From assembly GCA_036435485.1 (NCBI GenBank), contig CM071594.1:101893001-101957000 (forward strand): 64,000 nucleotides of DNA. Reading direction: 5' to 3'. Positions 46,361 to 56,873 of this stretch are shown here, in pieces; within the stretch, counting starts at the first letter, position 1; every line of letters begins with the position of its first letter. Under the pieces are notes generated by a model that saw nothing but the letters and a program-made list of their open reading frames with translations, did no database searches and was not told where the DNA came from. A program made the translations under genes and the position numbers. The stretch comes from Saposhnikovia divaricata (lineage: Eukaryota; Streptophyta; Magnoliopsida; Apiales; Apiaceae).

Positions 46361-47942
46361 GTGGAAGAAGAAAATACATCTAGGAAGCAAGTGGTTGAGT
46401 ACAAAGCATTCGAACGCGAAATGCTCGAGTACGAAACGTCCGAAGTGCCTCCTGTAAACAAAAAAACATTGCTATGGAGAGATAAGGGGAAGTTGATTGT
46501 GAAAGAGTTGTATCCAATAATTGAGTTGGGAGATGGATTAGATAATGTCTGCAAATCTGGTGTGGATGCAGAATCAGTAAAAAATGATGAGGATGATGCT
46601 TCTGAATTGCGTGGTTTTGATTTAGATCCTAGGATACTTGCATTAGTTGAGAAGACATGTCCTGCCGAGGATACTATTTCGATTGAGGTTGATGCAAATT
46701 TTCCAGATAGAGTGTTGAAGATAGGATCGCAGTTGGGTCCAGGATTGGCAGAGAAGTTAAGTTATTTTTTGAGGGACAATCTAGATGTGTTTTCTTGGAT
46801 CCATGCTGACATGGATGGAATTGATCCGAACGTTATGTGTCACTGTTTGAAGGTCGATCCTACCAAGAAGTGAATTAGGCAAAAACGTAGGCCTATGAGC
46901 GGTGAGAGAGCTGTGGCATTACAAGAGGAGGTTGATCATTTGTTCGATGTTGGGTTAATCAAAGAGTCTTTCTACTCGACTTGATTGGCTAATCCGGTTC
47001 TTGTGAAAAAACCAAATGGTAAGTGGAGGACTTGTGTGGATTTTACTGATCTTAATAAAACTTACCCGAAGGATAGTTTTTCTTTGCCCGGAATTGACCA
47101 GTTGGTAGATGCTACAACGAGAAATGCGTTGTTGAGTTTCATGGATGCGTACTCAGGGTATAATCAAATACCAATGTACGAGCCTGACCAGGAGCATACT
47201 TCATTGATAGGGGTTTGTATTGTTACATTGGGATGCCATTTGGATTGATTAATGCTGGGGCAACTTATCAAAGGCTGGTGAACATGATGTTTAAGGAGCA
47301 GATTGAGAAAACCATGGAGGTTAACGTAGACGATATGCTCGTTAAGTCGAAGAGGGCAAAAGAACATATTGCTCATTTGAATGAAAGGTTCAATATCCTG
47401 CGAAAGTATAGAATGAAGTTGAATCCTCAGAAGTGTGTTTTTGGAGTTGAGTCGGGGAAGTTTTTGGGGTTCATGGTGAATCATCATGGTATTGAAGCAA
47501 ACCCAGCAAAGATAAAGGTGCTTCTTGATATGAAGTCACCTTCGTGTGTTAAGCAGGTGCAAAGTTTGACTGGGCGTATTGCTGCTTAAAACCGATTTGT
47601 TTCAAAATCGTCTAATAAGTGTCAAGAATTTTTCAAGGCGATAAAGGGTATTGGTAAGGACTTTACCTGGACAGCGGAATGTGAGATAGTTTTTCAAAAG
47701 ATCAAGGAACATTTAGGAAAGCCGCCTTTGCTCGCTAAACCTTCGAGGGAGCGACATTGATTTTGTATTTGGCAGTTTCAAATTATTCGGTGAGTGCAGT
47801 TCTTATGAAATAAGAAGGTGTTGAACAGCACCTGTGTACTATGTTAGTAAGCGATTACTTGATGCAGAGACTTGTTACGCGAATATGGAAAAGTTGGTAT
47901 ATGCCCTTGTTTTGGCTTCGAGGAAGTTGCGACCTTATTTCT
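46361..47942 (+). pseudogene. Tat element reverse transcriptase and first RNase H
   Basis: 46361-46873 is the pol linker and RT lead-in (LSYFLRDNLDVFSWIHADM). RT motifs continue at 46985-47248 (NPVLVKKPNGKWRTCVDFTD, FMDAYSGYNQI) and, after a frameshift near 47215, at 47215-47589 (YCYIGMPFGLINAGATYQRL, LNPQKCVFGVESGKFLGFMV). The catalytic YVDD box reads NVDD, which would cripple the enzyme. The RNase H that follows (to about 47942) is fragmented over three frames (TWTAECEIVFQKIKEHL, RLLDAETCYANMEKLVYALV). Confidence 0.88.
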
Positions 47943-48024
47943 AAGTGCACAAGGTTGAAGTTAGAACCGCTTATCCCCTTAGACAGATTATGCACAAACC
48001 CGAAGTGATAGTTAGAATGATGAA

Positions 48025-48948
48025 ATGGCTGTCGAGTTGGGACAATTTGACTTGGAGTATAAGCCCCGCACTGCTATCAAGGGACAGGCATTGGCAGATT
48101 TTATTTTGGAATTTTCGTTTGATGTTGAACAGAATGAGCTTGCTATTGTTCCTGTACAATCGGGTGTGCAACCAGATGTGCAACCACGGCCTGTTCAGAG
48201 TGACTCAGATTTATGGTGGACTTTGCATGTAGATGGGTCAGTTAATAATGATGGGGCAGGTGCAGGAGTGATTTTGGAGAGTCCTGAGGGTCACAAGTTG
48301 ATGAATGCGGTTCACTTTACATTTGAAGCCACAAATAATGATGCTGAGTATGAAGCGTTGCTTGGGGGGTTGAGGCTTGCCTTATTGATGAAAGTCATAA
48401 ATTTGTTGGTTAAGAGTGATTCTATGATAGTTGTGTGCTAGGTGAATGGTGGATACCAAACTAGGGGACCGAGGACAAAGTTGTACTTGAGAAGTGTTTT
48501 GGAGCTTATAAAAAAGTTCAAGAAGGTGCGATTGATTAAAATACCTAAGGGTGAGAATGCAAATGCGGATGCCCTTTATAAGTGGGGTTCTCAGAAGGAC
48601 ACGACAATTTTAGGTGCCATGCCATTGGAGGTGCTAGAACAACCAAGTGTAATGGAACCCAATGTGATGCAAGTTGATATAGAAGCAAAGGTGACTTGGA
48701 TGACACCTATCTGGAATTTTATTAATTATGGGACATTGCCTGAAGATAAGGTTGAAGCAAGGAAACTCCGTTACAAGTCAGCAAGGTATGTGGATTATGA
48801 TGGGTCATTGTATAAAAGGGGCTTTAATCAGCCGTTGCTGAAATGTATGGATGGGGATGAATGTGACTATATTATACGGAAGGTTCATGAGGGAATTTAC
48901 GGCAATCATTCCGGGGGTGGCTCTTTGGCACTTAAGATTTTGAAGTAG
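48025..48948 (+). pseudogene. Tat element second RNase H and integrase zinc region
   Basis: After the end of the first RNase H (DLEYKPRTAIKGQALADFI) comes a second, archaeal/plant-like RNase H typical of Tat elements (WWTLHVDGSVNNDGAGAGVI, FEATNNDAEYEALLGGLRLA, LLVKSDSMIVV), with its D-E-D residues present. One TAG at 48439-48441 breaks it. The frame continues (KIPKGENANADALYKWGS) into the integrase HHCC region (KVHEGIYGNHSGGGSLA; CDRCQRF lies after a stop at 48946). Confidence 0.87.
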
Positions 48949-49130
48949 GGGTACTACTGGCCAACCATGAAGGCGGATGCTTTTAAGTTTTCTCAAGTGT
49001 GTGACAGGTGTCAGAGGTTTGCTAATTACTCCCATAGTCCTGTTACCTCTTTGACATCGTTGATGAGTCCATAGCTGTTTGCCATGTAGGGAATTGATTT
49101 AATTAAGAGCTCCCTAAGGCTAATGAGGGT

Positions 49131-49928
49131 ATGAAATATGTTGTTGCAGTGGTTTACTTCACCAAGTGGGCAGAGGCTACTCCCTTGGCAACTATAACTG
49201 CAAAAAAACTAAGGGATTTTGTTTTTAACTCTATTGTTTGTAGGTTTGGAGTGCCGTACAAGCTGATCTCTGATAATGGGAAGCAATTTGACAGTAAAGA
49301 GTTGAAGAGCTTGTATGAAGAGCTTAAAATCAAGAAGGATTTTGTAGCTGTGTACCATCCACAAAGCAATGGTCAGGCTGTAGCAGTAAACAAGATCATC
49401 AAGCATACTTTGAAGATAAAGTTGGAAGATAGCAAGGAAAATTGGCCAGAGGAATTATCTATGGTGCTTTGGTCCTACAATACTACTCCAAGGACAACAA
49501 TCGGGGAGTCTCCCTTTATGTTGACTTATGTATTTGAAGCTATGGTACTAGTTGAAATTGGTGCTGGGTCATTTCGTCGTGACAATTTTGATTCAGAAGC
49601 AAATCAGGTAAATCATAGGTTGTATCTGGACTTGTTGGAAGAAGGAAGGGCTCATTCTTAACTCAAGCTTGCAGCTTATCAGCAAAGAATGGCAAGGTTC
49701 TACAATAGCAAGGTGAATGTTCACTCGTTCAAAATTGGTGATTTGGTTCTCAGGAAGGTTATGCCTCATACAAAGGTTGTAGCTCACGGTGTGTTTGGTG
49801 CTAAATGGGAAGGCCCTTACAAAGTCAGGCTTGTGCTATGGGAAGGAACGTATTATCTATCTGATTTGGATGACAAACCCATTCCAAAGGCTTGGAATGC
49901 TATTCATTTGAAGAAGTATTATGAGTAG
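49131..49928 (+). pseudogene. Tat element integrase core and C-terminus
   Basis: It shows VVYFTKWAEATPLATITAKK, FGVPYKLISDNGKQFDSKEL, VYHPQSNGQAVAVNKIIKHT and a C-terminal GPY/F-like domain (FKIGDLVLRKVM, KWEGPYKV, IPKAWNAIHLKKYY). The first catalytic Asp (VDYF in relatives) is Val, and the Glu of the NGQAEAVN motif is also Val, so two of three catalytic acids are lost. A TAA at 49659-49661 interrupts the frame. No chromodomain is present, consistent with the Tat lineage. Confidence 0.9.
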
Positions 49929-50661
49929 AGCACTGTTATGGTTCTTTATTATTCAGACTTGAAATAAATAAAAATTTTCCTAGTCTCGGGGGGTATTATA
50001 TGTACTCCTTCTGAGCTAGTATTCACTTGCATTTACTTATAATAACCCATTGAGCTATATACCCGGGAACAGGTATGACCGGAGACATTTTATTTATTGA
50101 ACTCATTGTGATATAAAGCCATGAGGGCGGTTTTCTATTGATAAAGTTGCAGTTGCTTGCAAGTTGTGTCATGGTGCTTGTGTTGGGGAAAGTGAGATGT
50201 TTTGATCATATTTATTCCATTAAGGAAATGAATTTTTATAATTTACAGGTGGCAGATTGCAGTATAATGCAATTATAAAAAAATTTACAGGTTGTCAAAG
50301 TTTAAAGTTTGAGAACAGTTGTCGCGCCAATAGTTATTGACGCGTCAACATTCAGAATAAAAGTCTGCTTGGTTTGTTTTTATATAAGTTGTTTCAGTAA
50401 GAGTTGTGATTTTACAAGAACCTTTTGCAGGGACATGGACACCTATGCAAAAGTAGTAGTTGTCGCGGTAACACTTTGTTTGCGGCGTCAAAATAAGTTG
50501 TAAATACTTAATAGAAATTTATTTCATAATTAACATAAAACATTATCTATGAAAGTTGAAGTCAGGTCATGAGAACCAAAAATAAGTCATGAAGGTTAAA
50601 ATTACAGCTTTCAAAGTTCCATAACTTGCATAAAAAGTTTGAGATACGTAAAAGAAAGTGA
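49929..50661. other. Tat post-pol non-coding region
   Basis: No gene seen. Two CGCGCCAA/GCGGCGTCAA-type motifs lie at about 50326 and 50460. Confidence 0.6.
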
Positions 50662-52680
50662 TTAATTTGTAATGGTATTGCCACCAACTGTTTTGTCTTG
50701 GTCATTTACAGGTTGTGAGTCTTGTTGATTTTGTCGTGATAATGACTCCTGTTGCTGTGCCAGTTCCTCAGCATCATGTACAACCATTTCCTCTAGCTCA
50801 GCATGCTTCGTAGCAATAGCTTCAGCCTCTTTCTCTGCAAGGTTAATCATAAAGGATGCCATCCCTTTTCAAAACTTGACGCGCCAATCATAACTTGGGT
50901 CACCAGCTAGAAAGGTTTTGTAGTATGTGCGAATACCATCCCCAAAAGCTCCTTTCTTGATTCCATCTTTTTCACCTTTCCAACCAGCTTTGGCAGTTTC
51001 AAGTTCTTCAACATCAAGTTGCAGGTCGGTGATTTTTTCTTCCAACTCGGCAATGTATTTTTCTTTTTACACTATCAAATCTTTTTGACGTGCCAAGTCT
51101 TTTCTCGTAGCTTACTTGTCTTCATATAGTTTAAATAAGCTGTATGAGCAACAAAGTGTTAGTGGACAAGGTAGAGAGAAAAACACTGAGCATAACGCAC
51201 ATTGCAGTAGGTTTTCTTCTAAAAACTAAGACTTTGTAACCCGCAGCTGTGTATTTCTACACAAAGTATTTTCTTCAAATACAACCATCAGGTGGACCGA
51301 ACAAACCCACCTGAGACTTTTTGTATCTTGTGTTGCATTTGTCTTAGATATCTTGTTTACCTTGTTTACTCTTTGTTCTTATAAACACTCAATTTTAAGA
51401 ACTCACCAAGTCGAAAGAATTTAGTTGAAAGAATTTAGTCAAAATTGTATTCAACCCCCCCTTCTACAATCTCGTGGTGCTTAACTGGGAAATAACAGGA
51501 AGCACGTGTGGCTAAGGCTTGTTTCTCCTCTCAAGATTTAGCCATCCATCTCTTGTATTCAGCTTCAAATATGAATGAGTCGCCTATATTACCAAAAGAG
51601 TTGAACACTCTAGAAGAATTCAGTTTTGTTGCCGCGCCAAATTGCTCATTCTTTGGCTGTGTATCTACAATGGTGGAGTCATTCTTTTGTTTTTTCGCAG
51701 GATGCTTTTGGCGCCTTATGACTCCTTGTGTGGGAGGGGCTCCTTGGTAACTCTTGAGTTCGTCTTTGCAGCAACAACAACTTCTGGGCCACCGAAAATG
51801 TTTGGGATGTCTGCCACGGCTGCAAGAGATAAATAAGGAAAAATTAATTAATTAAAAAGAGTGTTGCCGTAGTAACAAACTATGGTTGCCGCGCCAACTC
51901 GTGTGTGGGTTACAAGAATAGAGTGATTGCTTGTAAATATAACAATGGTTAGCAAGACTTGTAAGAACATATTTAAGGTAGATATGCAAAGTTTCCATGG
52001 CAAAACTAAAACATGCAAAAGCAAATGATAACAAGTAAGTTACCACGCAAATTAATGTACTTGGCGCGCCAAAATTCATTTACCTTCGTCATCAGAAGTG
52101 TTTTTGCCCTTTTGTTTTTTGCTTTTGGGACTTGTAGGTTTTCTAGCAGATGCAGAAAGAAATCCATATTTCTTCAAGTTTTCTAAAGTTACTAATGCAT
52201 TTAAATTTTTCTTTGAATCTGGACTATCTAAGATTCTAGTCGCTCGTTTAAGATCATCCCCGAATAGCTCAGTTCTGCGGTGACGAACTATGTTGTAAAT
52301 GTAAGTTAGAGAAAAGAAGATTCAAAAAAAGGGAAGAATTAATATTGTCGCGGCAATATGGGAAGGAGTTGTCGCGCCAAGATAATAAACTTATTGGCTT
52401 TTTCCTAAAGACAACGGGTTGTCTTTCTGGGTCAAAGGTGTAGAAATAGTTCTTTTTCCATCCTTTGATATGACTGATTCTGCACACACTGAACCCCTTG
52501 CTCATGTGAACTCTCCATATGACAAGATGAAAGTAACCTATTCCACATTTTTTAACATTAAAAAAGAAGCTAAGTTAACGAAGTTGTTGCGCCAACTTAG
52601 AAAGATGAAGGGTAAGGTATTCTGTTTGAAGTATTTAGATGACATTCCAAGGTGGTTGTCATATCATGAATAATGTAATA
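50662..52680 (-). pseudogene. antisense spliced gene (aORF) of the Tat element
   Basis: It runs opposite to gag-pol, between pol and the 3' LTR. Visible exons, minus strand: about 52680-52380 (FIFLSWRNN, SVCRISHIKGWKKNYFYTF, DPERQPVVF); 52274-52084 (TELFGDDLKRATRILDSPDS, LKKYGFLSASARKP); a 264-base intron 52083-51820 (GTAAATG...CTCTTGCAG) joining cleanly in frame; then 51819-51498 (VADIPNIFGGPEVVV, KKQKNDSTIVDTQPKN, FEAEYKRWMAKS). After the solo LTR it continues from 51156 to 50662 (YIAELEEKITDLQLDVEELE, GIRTYYKTFLAGDPSYDW, MASFMINLAEKEAEAIA), a coiled-coil-like end. At least four stops and one frameshift. Antisense ORFs after pol are documented in Tat-lineage elements. The KGWKK(x)YFY block resembles the putative plant transposon protein domain. 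Function unknown. Confidence 0.7.
51157..51497. repeat. 341-bp solo LTR inside the antisense gene
   Basis: The ends are TGTTAGTGGAC and GGAAATAACA. The flanks CAAAG and GGAAG match at three of five positions, a decayed target duplication. Removing it restores the antisense coding frame, apart from stops. It contains a run of seven C (51457-51463) often seen in copia LTRs. Confidence 0.65.
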
Positions 52681-53589
52681 ACATAAAGTTGGTAAAGAGG
52701 GTTCCTGATGTCATTAAGGGGTTTTGCTGATTAATAATATATAATTGCTATGTTCACTGGGTCGCTACTAGAGTGCAAGGGATTTAGGAGGGACAATTAT
52801 TTAGCAATTGAACTATTATTGTGTACGTTGATGCGCCAAAGGAAGTAAAGTATAAGCCTAAATTACAAGGGCTAAGTTATAATCGCAATTGTGGAAGTTG
52901 TTTCGCCAGGATGCGCTATATTAATACAATTACCCAGAAAGGGATTCACAACTTGCTGCGCCAAACAAATTTCAAGGTTTTGCCAGAAACATAATTTCAA
53001 TTATAGATGATAGCAAGAATAAATCAAACTACAATACATACACAAGTATATATTAAGAACACGAAAATATAAACTTCAATTGTCCTGATCTACTTGGATA
53101 CATGGTGAAAATCAACAAATAAGGTATCGAAACGTAACTTAAGTAAAGAGGATTACTGCTACGGTCATGGATTGAAGAATGACGGAGATTCGTGACTGCA
53201 ATGAACAAAAAACCGTTCAGGTCTTTTTTTGAGTTCGAAAAAAGTAAAGAGGGTAAGAATTTAGGGGAAAATAAAAGAGATTGGGATAATTTGGGTTTAA
53301 ATACCCCTGGCCTCATTTGACCTACCGTATTCGTATAAGCGAATGAAACTCTGTACGTATTGGTCATATACGTATTTTATGTCAAGTATGATTCAAGTTT
53401 GGGAAAATTCTGAGGTGTGTTATGAATTGTTAAATCAATAACGTATATGTTCATAGCTTGTGCTGCAACAAATTTGTGTTGTCACACCAATATATTAGGT
53501 AGACCATTGAGATTGCTATCGATACTGAGAAATTGTAAATTTTTCGTTCGTATTTAAAGCCCCTTTACATTTTCTAAATACAACAGAGG
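52681..53589. other. Tat 3' untranslated region
   Basis: No clear gene. The 104-residue minus-strand frame at 53053-53367 has no recognisable content, though it could belong to a first exon or leader of the antisense gene. Confidence 0.5.
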
Positions 53590-53600
53590 CTTGGGGGTAG
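53588..53600 (+). other. Tat element polypurine tract
   Basis: GGCTTGGGGGTAG lies directly before the 3' LTR. Confidence 0.7.
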
Positions 53601-54174
53601 TTTTTATCCACCAAATTTACATAAGAGGGAACATAAGTCAACAAAGCCAATATTGATCATCTTGCCGCGCCAAATAGGGATTTTGCCGCGCTAACGAGGC
53701 ATTTTGCCGCGGCAACACCTACAGAATGTATTTTGAAGACAAAATGAGGATTCTTGTATGATTGAAGGCCTGATTCTGTATTCTAGCAAGTTATCCTTGT
53801 AGGGGAATCAAAGGTGAATAAGCCTGTCGATACACTATAGAGGTCCTATCCTATATTTCAACAAGTTGCCCTTGTTGGGGGATTGTGAGATGCTCTGCGT
53901 AACATAATTTGGTAGAACTTGCCCTCACTACGCCATAGATGGGCGTATGTAACGCACTCCTACTGTTGCATCAGACACGTTTTTTGTTACATTAGACCTA
54001 AGGTAACGCACTTTTACCATTTCATCTGCTAATGTTACCTTTGACCTCAAATGTAACGCTCAACTTCTCAATGGTAACACAAGGGAAAGCGTTACATCAG
54101 GACCATAGCGTAACACAAAATCAAGCAAATGCAACACTAGGAGGTGTTACCTTAGCTTAGCCAGAGACACTAAG

Positions 54175-54386
54175 TGACACGTGGCATGTGGGTCCTATGT
54201 GACACCTGGCATCCAGCCACGTGGCACTTGACACGTGGCACCCATTGACACGTGGCACCCAGTGACACGTGGCATCTTGACACGTGGCACACTGTGGGAC
54301 CCAATCTGACATGTGGCACATTGTGGGGCCACACTGACACGTGGCATGTGTAGGGCCCACACTGACACGTGGCATGTGGGACCCAC
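54175..54386. promoter_or_regulatory. left ACACGTGGC array in the CACTA element
   Basis: Ten units around TGACACGTGGCA in 212 bases, eight with an exact CACGTGGC. CACGTG is the G-box, and ACACGTGGC matches the abscisic acid response element bound by bZIP factors. Peptide-like frames across it are by-products of the repeat. Confidence 0.7.
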
Positions 54387-55497
54387 TTTCTAATGCAACA
54401 CTACATAATTATCTAATGCAACACTACATAATTATCTAATGTAACACAGTAATTATCTAATGCAACACTGCAATAAGGCTAATTTAACACTTTTGTATTC
54501 TAATGTTACAATAAATCTGCCTATTAGTAACACAAAATTTAATATTGCAACACTAGCAACTATAGCAATTGCAACACTAAAATTGAAAATTTTGCAAGAT
54601 CTGATTTATATATATATCAATCCCTTTACAAAATAAACCATCCAATTCAAAGTACAAAACATCAGTGAATACAATAATGATCTCCACAATCATCCAACAC
54701 CTAACCAACATGTAAACCAACTCCTCCCATCATTCACCATTTCACCAAAACACACAACAGAGTACGATAAAACATACGAAAAAAGATAACCAAAGTAATT
54801 AAACTACCCACCCATGTCTATGCTACTACTGATTGTAAAAAAAAAAGAAGTAACTAAGTAGAAGTCCCGACAATCAATGTGGTTGCATTTTCATCATCCT
54901 CGCTTGCTTGAAGCAGTAGCACAATAGTCTGCAATGTCTAGATTCAAACCAGGATTAGTTTAGTTACTAAAGTAAATCAATAGATAAAAAAAAAATAACT
55001 AAGTGCCATAGAATAATGCAAATTCTCTTATTTATGGAAGATAATATGCAATATGTTACATAAATATGGATTAATTTATGATACATAACACAGACCTTAT
55101 CATTTCATTTTCAATTCACTGCTAATTAACAATTGTATTCTGGCCTTACTTTCCAAACAGGACTTGCTTTTAGCTAGTCAACTAGTTTGTGATTAAAGGA
55201 AAAGGTAAACTAGGTTGAACTTTCAATAGATATATTTTCATATTAGATTAGGTGAATGACAATCTAAATCTGCTAAGAAATAAATACATACTCTAGTTTA
55301 CTCAATTAAGGCACAACATCTGAGAATAAGACCACATAGACATACAATCTCTCCCTACTGTTTGCAATAGTGCAAGCACTGAAAATAAGACCAGTCCTGA
55401 TCCCACAAAAGACATCAACCTCATTTATCAAAAAGAAAAGACAGCAACCTCATTATCTTAACCCCCGTATTGGAATCTTCATTACCAGGGGCCCACA
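54387..55497. other. CACTA element interior
   Basis: AT-rich and non-coding except for one exon-like piece at 54854-54928. GCAACACTA-type units continue to about 54590. Confidence 0.6.
54854..54928 (-). pseudogene. possible last exon of a TNP1-like gene
   Basis: After an acceptor-like ACATTGCAG the minus strand reads 24 codons ending in TAG (LLLQASEDDENATTLIVGTS). The Asp/Glu/Asn-rich start followed by a Thr/Gly tail resembles the end of the TNP1-like gene at 6521 (STNNENGTLVTGGTNIS). It would be a leftover from a deleted autonomous element. Short, so weak. Confidence 0.35.
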
Positions 55498-56008
55498 TGA
55501 CACGTGGCAGTGTGGGACCCACACTGACACGTGGCAATGGGGCGCACATGACACGTGACAGTGTGGGACCTACATTGACACGTGGCAGTGGGACCCACAT
55601 GGTACGTGGTAGTATGGGACCCACACTGACACGTGGCAGTGGGGGGCCCACCTGACACGTGGCAGTGGGGCCCACATGACACGTGGCAGTGTGGGACCCA
55701 CGTGACACGTGGCAATGGGGCCGACATGACACGTGGAATGTGTGGGACCCACATGACACGTGGCAAGGGGGTCCACATGACAAGTGGCATGTGTGGGACC
55801 CACATGACACGTGGTAGTGTACCCATAGGACACGTGGCAGTGGGGCCCACAGACACGTGGCAGTGGAGGGCATCCTAGTGACACGTGGCATGGGCTCACG
55901 TGACACGTGGCAAAGTGGAACCCACTAGTGACACGTGGCAGTGGCCCCCCACGTGACACGTGGCAGTAGGATCCACGTGCCACGTGACAGTGGGCCCACG
56001 TGGCACTT
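55498..56008. promoter_or_regulatory. right ACACGTGGC array in the CACTA element
   Basis: About 20 units in 510 bases, some 15 with an exact CACGTGGC, separated by GTGGGACCCACA-type spacers of about 24-28 bases. All share the orientation of the left array. Confidence 0.72.
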
Positions 56009-56873
56009 GTGTCAGTCAAATGTGACACTGATTTCAACAAATGTAACACTGCTTCTTGAAAATGCAACACTTCTGTGGGACCCACATGGTCATTCTTTTT
56101 TTTTTTTATTTATAAATGTTTAAAAAATAGCAAATACAACGCTTAATCGCTATTGTAACACAACGAATCTATTGCAACAATACATGTTCTACTGCAACAG
56201 TACCCTCACAGGTAATGTAACGCAATCTCAACAGTGTTTCAGTAGGTCAAAAAAGGTACCTCTAATGTAACACAAAGTGGGCGTTACAATAGAAAAGCAT
56301 TGCGGACGCCCATCTATGGCGTAGTGCCTGTAGTCTGGTGGGTTAGCCTCATAGGGGGGTAATGATCCGTTCGTGCATTCGGAGTAAGTCATGTCTATCC
56401 CATCAACTAAACGTACGAGGAAAGAGCTGGTAGTGATTGATGTTAACTCCGATGGATAGCGCTAATGTTGTATCCGTGAAGTCCTCAGTCTTAGTTGGGC
56501 CTTGGGGTCATTGAGCTAGGCTTCATCGCACGGGCTCTTCCAAATGGGCTTCGAAGATGGTTGGTTTGACCACGCATCGTAGTGGACCTGGGTCTACTTG
56601 TAGAGACCTACTTCTACTAGACTTAGGTTTCTTGCTCTCCAACAACTACTTGAGGCTTGATCCTCTATAAATATAGTGGTACATAGGCACATTAAAGGTG
56701 TTGGACGCTGAGAGCTCAGAGAGATCATCGATACCTCTTTAATCTCAGCCACCGATAAACACATAAACCACCACTCTCCGGTCAGTTTTCCGGCGAGAAA
56801 GTACCATCGTAAATCTTGATTTCGGCTTGTGACCTCAAACTTTGTTATCACAAATTCCTCCGTTAACACTTCT

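Larger units (their letters stand above)
50326..53715. promoter_or_regulatory. dispersed TTGYCGCGCCAA / E2F-like motifs in the Tat 3' region
   Basis: More than a dozen copies or close variants of CGCGCCAA and CGCGGCAA occur, for example near 50326, 50882, 51633, 51890, 52064, 52343, 52367, 52589, 52832, 52955, 53666 and 53708. The one at 52064-52075 is a perfect palindrome, TTGGCGCGCCAA. Those followed by A match GCGCCAAA, the reverse of the plant E2F consensus TTTSSCGC. The same motif opens both LTRs. Regulatory use is inferred. Confidence 0.45.
53926..56326. mobile_element. non-autonomous CACTA element (2.4 kb)
   Basis: Both ends read CACTACGCCATAGATGGGCG inwards (53926 onwards and 56326 backwards). 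The 3-base target duplication CCT flanks it (53923-53925, 56327-56329), as expected of CACTA elements, and the empty site is visible in the Tat 5' LTR near 30890. Subterminal regions are packed with GTAACGC/GCGTTAC and GCAACACT units (53945-54160, 54390-54600, 56020-56300), likely transposase-binding repeats. No complete gene. Its ends closely match the terminus of the large CACTA at 29977, so that family could have mobilised it. Confidence 0.95.
30568..56868 (+). mobile_element. Tat-clade Ty3/gypsy retrotransposon carrying two nested insertions
   Basis: LTRs at 30568-31430 and 53602-56868 (863 bases without the inserted CACTA) flank gag, protease, RT, RNase H, a second RNase H and integrase in plus orientation. 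The target duplication CTTCT is perfect at 30563-30567 and 56869-56873. Two features point to the Tat lineage: the second RNase H between RT/RH and integrase, and an antisense gene after pol. Without the two large insertions it is about 12.9 kb. By-eye LTR comparison shows about 35 differences in 863 bases. All coding parts are broken. Confidence 0.9.
53602..56868 (+). repeat. Tat element 3' LTR, split by a CACTA element
   Basis: 53602-53925 and 56330-56868 are colinear with the 5' LTR. The first bases are TTTTATCC where the 5' LTR has TGTTATCC. The TATA box is at 56666-56673. The length without the insertion equals that of the 5' LTR. Confidence 0.92.

Noticed and set aside
52419..52673. 84-codon plus-strand frame in the Tat 3' region
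   Set aside because: It is the shadow of the minus-strand antisense exon, which shows the more convincing motifs and splice signals.
54157..56085. Overlapping frames with repeated Cys-His-Val peptides that look like a repeat protein
   Set aside because: They follow the ACACGTGGC arrays, have no consistent start, occur on both strands and shift frame with spacer length.
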